The notes beneath the pieces are model-generated. The model saw nothing but the letters and a program-made list of their open reading frames with translations. It ran no database searches and was not told where the DNA came from. Shown piece after piece: positions 23,732 through 28,686 of a DNA stretch of 28,686 nt (within the stretch, counting starts at the first letter, position 1; each line of letters starts with the position of its first letter). This stretch comes from an uncultured bacterium (GTDB lineage: Bacteria; Bacillota; Clostridia; Lachnospirales; Lachnospiraceae). The stretch covers positions 1-28,686 of the forward strand of contig CAJMSZ010000028.1 of the NCBI GenBank assembly GCA_905216215.1, given 5' to 3'. The translations under genes were made by a program, and so were the position numbers.

Positions 23732-24610
23732 TTATCTCTTTGCCTGTTTCAAAATTTCCTTCAATTCATCTACGCTGAATGTATAAGCTGTATTGCAGAA
23801 ATGACACTTGACTTCTACTTCTTTTCCTTCGTCTATCATTTCCTGAATGTCTTTCTTTCCGATGCTGATGATGGCCTTTTCAATCCGTTCATGGGAGCAA
23901 TTGCATTTGAATGCTGCCGGTAAGGTATCTGTCACAACCATATCCAGATCATCCAACACATGCTCCAGCATCTGCTCCGGTGTACAGCCATCGTCCAACA
24001 TACTGGTAACGGAAGATATTTTCTTAATATTTTTCTCCAGCTTTGTCACCACTTCGTCTGTCACAAAGGGCATAACCTGCACGATAAATCCGCCTGCGCA
24101 GCGCACCGTATTATCTTTGTTCATCAGTACACCAAGCCCTACCGAAGACGGCACCTGTTCACTGTTTGCAAAATAATAAGTTAAATCCTCCGCAATCTCG
24201 CTGGTAACTAATATCGTCTGACCAACATAAGGTTCTTTTAAGCCCATATCTTTGATAATATTTAAAAGTCCGATTCCAATTGCCCCTCCTACGTCCAACT
24301 TGCCATTCTTCGGTGGCAGAATTACATCTGGATTCTCCACGTAACCTTTTACATTTCCATTGACATCCGCAGTCACCGTCAGACCGCCAATCGGTCCGTC
24401 TCCTTTAATCTGAATCGTCAGCACATCGGAGTCATTCTTCATCATACTTCCCATCATGGTGCCCGCTGTCAGAAGACGTCCAAGTGCTGCTGTTGCAACC
24501 GGACTTGTATTATGTCTCTGTCTTGCTTCTTCTACCAAATTCTGTGTTGTTGCCGCAAATGCACGAATCTGTCCGTTTCCTGCAGTTGCTCTTACAATAT
24601 AATCCTTCAT
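23732..24610 (-). CDS. hslO: Redox-regulated chaperone Hsp33
   Basis: Hsp33 is activated by oxidation: its zinc-binding cysteines form disulfides and the protein then prevents aggregation. The 292-residue product has the N-terminal core (IKGDGPIGGLTVTADVNGNVKGYVENP near 68-94) and the four redox cysteines as CNC at 236-238 and CHFC at 269-272. The ATG at 24608-24610, with GGAG upstream, is preferred to an in-frame ATG at 24649 that lies inside the preceding methyltransferase gene. Pairing with nadE may reflect stress and redox upkeep, which is inference. Confidence 0.96.
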   Translation of the reverse strand: MKDYIVRATAGNGQIRAFAATTQNLVEEARQRHNTSPVATAALGRLLTAGTMMGSMMKNDSDVLTIQIKGDGPIGGLTVTADVNGNVKGYVENPDVILPPKNGKLDVGGAIGIGLLNIIKDMGLKEPYVGQTILVTSEIAEDLTYYFANSEQVPSSVGLGVLMNKDNTVRCAGGFIVQVMPFVTDEVVTKLEKNIKKISSVTSMLDDGCTPEQMLEHVLDDLDMVVTDTLPAAFKCNCSHERIEKAIISIGKKDIQEMIDEGKEVEVKCHFCNTAYTFSVDELKEILKQAKR

Positions 24611-24626
24611 CTTATCTTCTCCATTT

Positions 24627-25385
24627 CTATTTTCCCTGTTCGCGGGCAATCATATAAATTCTTTCGCTTGTATCTGTAGGCTGTTTCCGCGTAAAAGCAT
24701 CATAAGCTGTCACAAACTCCAGACCAGATTCTTTTACAAGCCGGAGCATCTGCTCCAAAGTGTATGCCCTTTGATAATGCACTTCTTCAAATTTGCGGTA
24801 CAAATTCTCCTTTTCCTGTATAAACAATGTCAGTTCATATTCATTTATCTCTTCCTCTTCATAATAATAATTATCCCATATAAAACTGCATTCATCCCGC
24901 TTTTCTGCAATGGTCCTGTCTCCAAGAACATTCTGGTACTTATACTTCGTATTGAAATCAAAAATAAATACCCCTTTCGGATCCAGGTAATTATTTACCA
25001 GTCGGAATACTTCTATTAGCTCTTCCTCTTCTGTAACATAATTAACCGAATCGCAGACGCTTACAACCGCCCTCACGGTACCATAAAGTTCAAATTCTCT
25101 CATATCCTGGAGCAGGTATAAAATATCATGCCCGGAGCTTTCCCTCTTTTCTATGGCAATTTCCAGCATTTCTTCGGAATTGTCCGCCCCGATCATATCA
25201 TAACCTTTCCCTGCCAGAATTTCTGTCATACTTCCTGTTCCACACCCCAGTTCCAGAACAAGACCCTCTTTTACTCCATATTCTTCCAACAGTCCTGTTA
25301 AATATTTTCCCCATTCCTCATAGGGAATATTATCCATGAAAGTATCATAGACCTTTGCAAAATTTGTATATGCCTCTGATTCCAT
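24627..25385 (-). CDS. Class I SAM-dependent methyltransferase, substrate unknown
   Basis: A 252-residue protein with the methyltransferase fold: motif I VLELGCGTGSMTEIL at 43-57, an acidic end of strand 2 (GADNSEEML), LLQDMREFEL, and VVSVCDSVNYV. It resembles the many unassigned YqeM/SmtA-like enzymes of Firmicutes that act on small molecules or tRNA; no specific substrate can be named. The start at 25383-25385 has GGAGG 4 nt upstream. It leads hslO by 16 nt, so the set is probably an operon. The 5' region shows no convincing promoter. Confidence 0.85.
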   Translation of the reverse strand: MESEAYTNFAKVYDTFMDNIPYEEWGKYLTGLLEEYGVKEGLVLELGCGTGSMTEILAGKGYDMIGADNSEEMLEIAIEKRESSGHDILYLLQDMREFELYGTVRAVVSVCDSVNYVTEEEELIEVFRLVNNYLDPKGVFIFDFNTKYKYQNVLGDRTIAEKRDECSFIWDNYYYEEEEINEYELTLFIQEKENLYRKFEEVHYQRAYTLEQMLRLVKESGLEFVTAYDAFTRKQPTDTSERIYMIAREQGK

Positions 25386-25464
25386 TTTTCCTCCACCCAA
25401 TATACATGCATTATCTACATGAAGTTACTGCATTTTCTTTGCAACACTCACACTTCTCCCTATC

Positions 25465-25499
25465 AAAAAACTCCTCAGACTGCCCTGTGCAATCTGAGG
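25465..25499 (-). terminator. Intrinsic terminator after the c-di-GMP signalling gene
   Basis: CCTCAGA and TCTGAGG pair over 7 bp on the minus strand around a 13-nt loop and are followed by AGTTTTTT. It lies 14 bp past the stop. The remaining 25386-25464 holds nothing clear beyond a GATAAT-like box. Confidence 0.82.
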
Positions 25500-25513
25500 G
25501 GTCCCTCTTCTAT

Positions 25514-28126
25514 TCATTCCTGCAATATTTCGTCGTCTTCCTCCCAGACACAGCACCTTCCCTTATCTTCATTCTTTGCATGATAAAGTGCATGATCTGC
25601 GCGACCTACTAACTTATCAGTCACCTTCTCTTCGTTTTCACATAAGAGAACTCCGGCAGTACAGCCTGCTTTGATTTTCCCAGGCAGTTCCAGTGCCTCA
25701 AAGGCATCACAGATTTCATTTCCTTTCTTCTGAGCAAGGGATTTGGAATACATCTTTTTCAGAACGATTACAAACTCATCCCCACCATAACGTGCCAAGA
25801 TATCTCCGTCACGGGTATGGCTTTTCAACACTCCCGCAAACATTTGAAGCATCTTGTCTCCCATTGCATGTCCATATCTGTCATTCATTTTCTTCAAATC
25901 ATCCAAGTCAAAAATATAAAGTGCAACCGGATATTCATACCCCTGAAGTTGGTTCAGTGCAGCCTGAAATCCCCGTCGATTAAGAAGCCCCGTCAAATAA
26001 TCCTGAGACGCTTCATCCTGCAGCTTTCGTTCTCTCTCTCGAATGACGCTTACCCCAAGGAGTCTTGTCACTCTCTTCTTCAGGCTGAATGCAGTATGTG
26101 GCTTACAGGCAAAATCATCTGCATCAAGCCGCATTGCTTCTTCTTCCACCCACTGGTCATGGTCAGCCGTTGCCAGTACCGGAATCCGCCATGAAGAATA
26201 ATTGTCTCCCAAAGCTTTCAGAATCTGATGTGCCTTATTCTCAGGAAGTGTCATACTCAGAATAATAAGCACAATATTATGGATTTCATCTTCAACGTAT
26301 GCGAATACTTCTTCCGCAGAAGAAGCTTCTAATATATGATACTCCGTGCCAAGTGCCTGTCTTACAAGTGCAACGTAGGATGCTTCTTCATCTATAAGTA
26401 TAATGCATTTCTTTCCCACCTTCTCTATGACAATTTTCTCAGCCTTTTGTTCTTTCTCCTCTTCTTCCTGAATTTTCAGCATTTCTTCAAAATCATTACT
26501 TGGCATTGGTTTTGCGAAAAAATACCCCTGCACATAATCACATCCAATTTCGCGAAGTCTCTCCAACTGTTCTCTGGTCTCTACCCCTTCCGCAACAACG
26601 CTCAGATTCATCCAGCGTGCCAGTCCAACTATAAATCGCAAAATTCCCTGGTCTACTGGTTTTGACGTCTCACTCTGAATAAACTTCATATCCAGCTTCA
26701 GAATATCCAGTTTCATCTGATTCAACATATTAAGAGAAGAATAACCACTTCCAAAATCATCCATCTCAATGACAAACCCCAGTTTGCGAAGCTGGTCGAC
26801 GGTTGCAATAATCTGTGCCGCATTTTCCGTATATGCACTTTCCGTAATTTCCAGATGGAGCTGTCTTGGTTCAATATCATATTTCTTTACTAATTCCATC
26901 ATGGTATCGGCCAAATCCACCTGATAAACATCTGCCCTTGATACATTTACAGATACCGGATAAATCTTATAACCCTTCTGCTTCCATTCATGGAGCAGAC
27001 TGCAGGTTTTCTCCCACACATAGTAATCCAGTTGTGTAATAAATCCATTCTTCTCAAATAATGGGATAAATTCTCCCGGTGAGATAAACCCAAGCTCCGG
27101 ATGATTCCAGCGTACCAGTGCCTCCGCACCTGCAAGTGCATCTTTGTCAAGATTGTATTTCGGCTGAAAATACACAACAAACTGTTCTTCCTTAAGAGCA
27201 TTCTCCATTACCTCAGTAATCGCCTGCTCTCTGAGGAGCTTCTTTCTTAAGTTCTCATCGTAAAATGCGAAACACTTGTGATATTGTCCTTTAATCAGAT
27301 CTGCCGCCAGAAATGCACGGTCACACATATTTTCTATCGGAACTTCACGGTCAATCACTTCATAAATGCCCCATTTTAAAATCAGATTGTTATTTGCATT
27401 GGCCAGGTTGTTAATCCGGTCAGTAATATCCATATAAAATTCTTCCGCATATTCCAGTCTTCTTTCCAGCAGACAGAAGAAACGATCTCCACCCTGTCGT
27501 CCACATATACCGGCATCCTGTACTGCATCTTTCAAAAGATTCGCAAGTTCCCGGAGAATATTATCTCCTGCCTTTACGCCAAATGCATCATTATACAATT
27601 TGAAATTCTCAATGTTCGAACATATGATATTGTATTCTTTTTCCGGATGCTGTTTCAAAAGTTCTTTTGCTTTCTTATAGAAAATTTCTTTACTGTAAAG
27701 CCCAGTTAAATGGTCATATTTGAACTGATTCACCATAGCTGCCGTTTCTCTCAGTTTAATAATGCTGGCAATTCTGTGGAGAATAACCTGTGGCCGGTAT
27801 GGCTTTGCCACAAAATCAGTTGCCCCATGCGACAATGCACTTACTTCGCTTTCTTCACTGTTGCTCTGCGTCATAACAATAACCGGAATAACCGCAAGTT
27901 CCGGATCTGCCTTCACTTTATCCAAAAATGTATGTCCATCCATTACCGGCATAACCACATCCAGCAGAATCAGTGCGATATCATTCTTGCAGGTCCGCAG
28001 AAGTTCCAGTGCTTCCTGTCCGTTTTCCGCCTGAAGAACTTCATATTGATCCGATAAAATCGCACACAATATTTCACGGTTAATGGGATTGTCTTCTACA
28101 ATCATTATTTTCTTCTGTGATGTCAT
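25514..28126 (-). CDS. Multi-domain c-di-GMP signalling protein, REC-GGDEF-EAL-REC-GGDEF
   Basis: An 870-residue cytoplasmic protein without membrane segments. Domain order: receiver 1 (about 5-123) with acidic pocket Glu11/Asp12, phospho-acceptor Asp56, Thr86 and Lys108, all intact; GGDEF 1 (about 135-290) with degenerate GGDRF at 212-216; EAL (about 303-550) with EALVR 335-339, Glu429, DDFG 456-459, Lys477 and Glu513, all intact; receiver 2 (about 572-692), where Ser624 stands at the acceptor position; GGDEF 2 (about 705-862) with intact GGDEF at 781-785 and the inhibitory RxxD site at 772-775. It should therefore both make and break c-di-GMP, with receiver 1 as the switch. The Hpt gene 36 nt upstream is the probable phosphate donor. 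No histidine kinase is near. Confidence 0.94.
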   Translation of the reverse strand: MTSQKKIMIVEDNPINREILCAILSDQYEVLQAENGQEALELLRTCKNDIALILLDVVMPVMDGHTFLDKVKADPELAVIPVIVMTQSNSEESEVSALSHGATDFVAKPYRPQVILHRIASIIKLRETAAMVNQFKYDHLTGLYSKEIFYKKAKELLKQHPEKEYNIICSNIENFKLYNDAFGVKAGDNILRELANLLKDAVQDAGICGRQGGDRFFCLLERRLEYAEEFYMDITDRINNLANANNNLILKWGIYEVIDREVPIENMCDRAFLAADLIKGQYHKCFAFYDENLRKKLLREQAITEVMENALKEEQFVVYFQPKYNLDKDALAGAEALVRWNHPELGFISPGEFIPLFEKNGFITQLDYYVWEKTCSLLHEWKQKGYKIYPVSVNVSRADVYQVDLADTMMELVKKYDIEPRQLHLEITESAYTENAAQIIATVDQLRKLGFVIEMDDFGSGYSSLNMLNQMKLDILKLDMKFIQSETSKPVDQGILRFIVGLARWMNLSVVAEGVETREQLERLREIGCDYVQGYFFAKPMPSNDFEEMLKIQEEEEKEQKAEKIVIEKVGKKCIILIDEEASYVALVRQALGTEYHILEASSAEEVFAYVEDEIHNIVLIILSMTLPENKAHQILKALGDNYSSWRIPVLATADHDQWVEEEAMRLDADDFACKPHTAFSLKKRVTRLLGVSVIRERERKLQDEASQDYLTGLLNRRGFQAALNQLQGYEYPVALYIFDLDDLKKMNDRYGHAMGDKMLQMFAGVLKSHTRDGDILARYGGDEFVIVLKKMYSKSLAQKKGNEICDAFEALELPGKIKAGCTAGVLLCENEEKVTDKLVGRADHALYHAKNEDKGRCCVWEEDDEILQE

Positions 28127-28162
28127 TCTACGCGTCTCCTTCGTTGTTTCAAACCTCAGTAC

Positions 28163-28522
28163 CTAATCCAATAGCTCATGAATAGCAGAAACTGTCGTAT
28201 CGTATGCTTCCGTAACCCGTGGCATCATTTCTACTGCTGCCTCTGGTATCTCCTCTGCTTCTTTCCGTAATATCTCAGTAATTTCTTCCGCCTGTTTCTG
28301 TAAACCGGTTAAACCAAGATTCGCACAGACACCTTTTAAAGTATGCGCTGCTCGAAATGCCTGTTCCCTGTTTCCCTGTTTCACATATTCACACAGATTC
28401 GCATAACTGTCATCCGAAAGAAACTTTCCAAGAAACCTTCTTACCAATGACTCTCCCGGTATTCTTCCGCTCACCTCTGCATAACTACCACCTATTTTTT
28501 CATAGCACTCTTCAACACTCAT
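28163..28522 (-). CDS. Histidine phosphotransfer (Hpt) domain protein
   Basis: A 119-residue single-domain Hpt protein. The phosphorylatable histidine is His60 in AFRAAHTLKGVCANLGL, matching the Hpt consensus H-x-LKG-x3-x-G. The flanking sequence is a four-helix bundle. It starts after GGAGG and is followed at 36 nt by the REC-GGDEF-EAL-REC-GGDEF gene, so it probably passes phosphate to receiver 1 of that protein. The donating kinase is not in the window. Confidence 0.92.
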   Translation of the reverse strand: MSVEECYEKIGGSYAEVSGRIPGESLVRRFLGKFLSDDSYANLCEYVKQGNREQAFRAAHTLKGVCANLGLTGLQKQAEEITEILRKEAEEIPEAAVEMMPRVTEAYDTTVSAIHELLD

Positions 28523-28594
28523 GTCTCTCCTCCATACCTGCTGCTTTTCTTCGAACGTTTCATGAAAATATTACATTTCCACCCCATTATCGCT

Positions 28595-28623
28595 ATTATA
28601 TCATTTACTCTACATCTAATAAA
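28595..28623 (-). promoter_or_regulatory. Promoter of the Hpt/c-di-GMP operon (extended -10)
   Basis: TGATATAAT (28603-28595) is an extended -10 with consensus hexamer; TTTATT (28623-28618) lies 17 bp upstream. The -35 side is about 10-20 bp from the presumed right end of the TnpB element. Confidence 0.6.
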
Positions 28624-28635
28624 GAGTTAATTTAG

Positions 28636-28664
28636 TGAACTACCCATTGTCTTAAGCCAATGGG
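28636..28664 (-). mobile_element. Right-end hairpin of an IS200/IS605-type TnpB element, probable omega-RNA scaffold end
   Basis: CCCATTG (28643-28649) pairs with CAATGGG (28658-28664) and is flanked by AACTA and CTTCCTGCTTC, a pattern I know from right ends of many IS200/IS605/IS1341 elements in Firmicutes. On the minus strand it follows the tnpB stop and ends near GTAGTTCAC. In such elements the transcript over this hairpin forms the scaffold of the TnpB guide RNA, and the guide is the adjoining host DNA (here about 28634 downwards). The exact element end cannot be fixed without an empty site. Confidence 0.6.
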
Positions 28665-28686
28665 CTTCCTGCTTCATCGACCTCGT
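28652..28686 (-). CDS. tnpB: TnpB (RNA-guided nuclease, IS200/IS605 family), last codons only
   Basis: Eleven codons before TAA read EVDEAGSPLA at their end. EAGSP just before the stop, with the stop inside the terminal hairpin loop, is typical of IS200/IS605-type TnpB genes. Nothing of the RuvC or zinc-ribbon domains is visible, so integrity cannot be judged. Evidence is short and relies on the hairpin context. Confidence 0.5.
   Translation of the reverse strand, partial: EVDEAGSPLA

Noticed and set aside
25514..28126. Two separate genes or a frameshifted gene in the c-di-GMP locus
   Set aside because: One uninterrupted frame of 870 codons carries all five domains in sensible order, with no internal ribosome site at the second receiver.
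1..28686. CRISPR array, tRNA or rRNA genes, prophage
   Set aside because: No regularly spaced repeats, cloverleaf sequences, rRNA signatures or phage structural genes were seen on either strand.

Overview
The window reads as chromosomal DNA of a low-to-moderate GC, Gram-positive anaerobe, most likely of the Lachnospiraceae (Clostridia). Supporting signs are strong AGGAGG ribosome binding sites, a DUF4364 protein, a DUF1385-prmC-prfA cluster, a two-S1-domain protein, a CBS/DRTGG-type family II pyrophosphatase and the overall codon style. This placement comes from family knowledge, not from a database match. No rRNA, tRNA, CRISPR array or prophage was seen.

Layout. (1) Positions 1-5857, minus strand: a tight operon encoding a NifH-like ATPase, two nitrogenase-component-1-like proteins, HypF and a HypC cut by the window edge. 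Its 5' leader carries a terminator 25 nt before the first start codon, which suggests attenuation. (2) 5960-9379, minus: prfA, prmC, a DUF1385 membrane protein and rpmE, with its own promoter and a structured leader. (3) 9388-10910: rho with a long leader. (4) 10961-13823, plus: a structured leader followed by malic enzyme, a TIGR01212 radical SAM protein and a DUF4364 protein, ending in a long bidirectional terminator. (5) 13844-15219, minus: NfeD and an SPFH protein. (6) 15336-20926, minus: family II pyrophosphatase, flavin reductase-like protein, TcdA, a rhodanese-TtcA fusion and RarA. (7) 21056-21789, plus: an S1-domain protein. (8) 21803-25385, minus: methyltransferase, Hsp33 and NAD synthetase. 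(9) 25465-28623, minus: an Hpt protein and a five-domain c-di-GMP signalling protein (REC-GGDEF-EAL-REC-GGDEF). (10) At the right edge, the last codons and right-end hairpin of an IS200/IS605-type TnpB element.

Most of the window is core metabolism, translation and tRNA modification. The least explained unit is the nitrogenase-like/Hyp operon. It joins an ATP-driven iron-sulfur reductase of the NifH/BchL/CfbC type with the enzymes that make and carry the cyanide ligand of [NiFe]-hydrogenase iron. No nifB, nifE or nifN and no hydrogenase structural gene is in view, so dinitrogen fixation is not supported. A tetrapyrrole, metallocofactor or small-molecule reductase, possibly tied to hydrogenase-type cofactor assembly, is the more open possibility.
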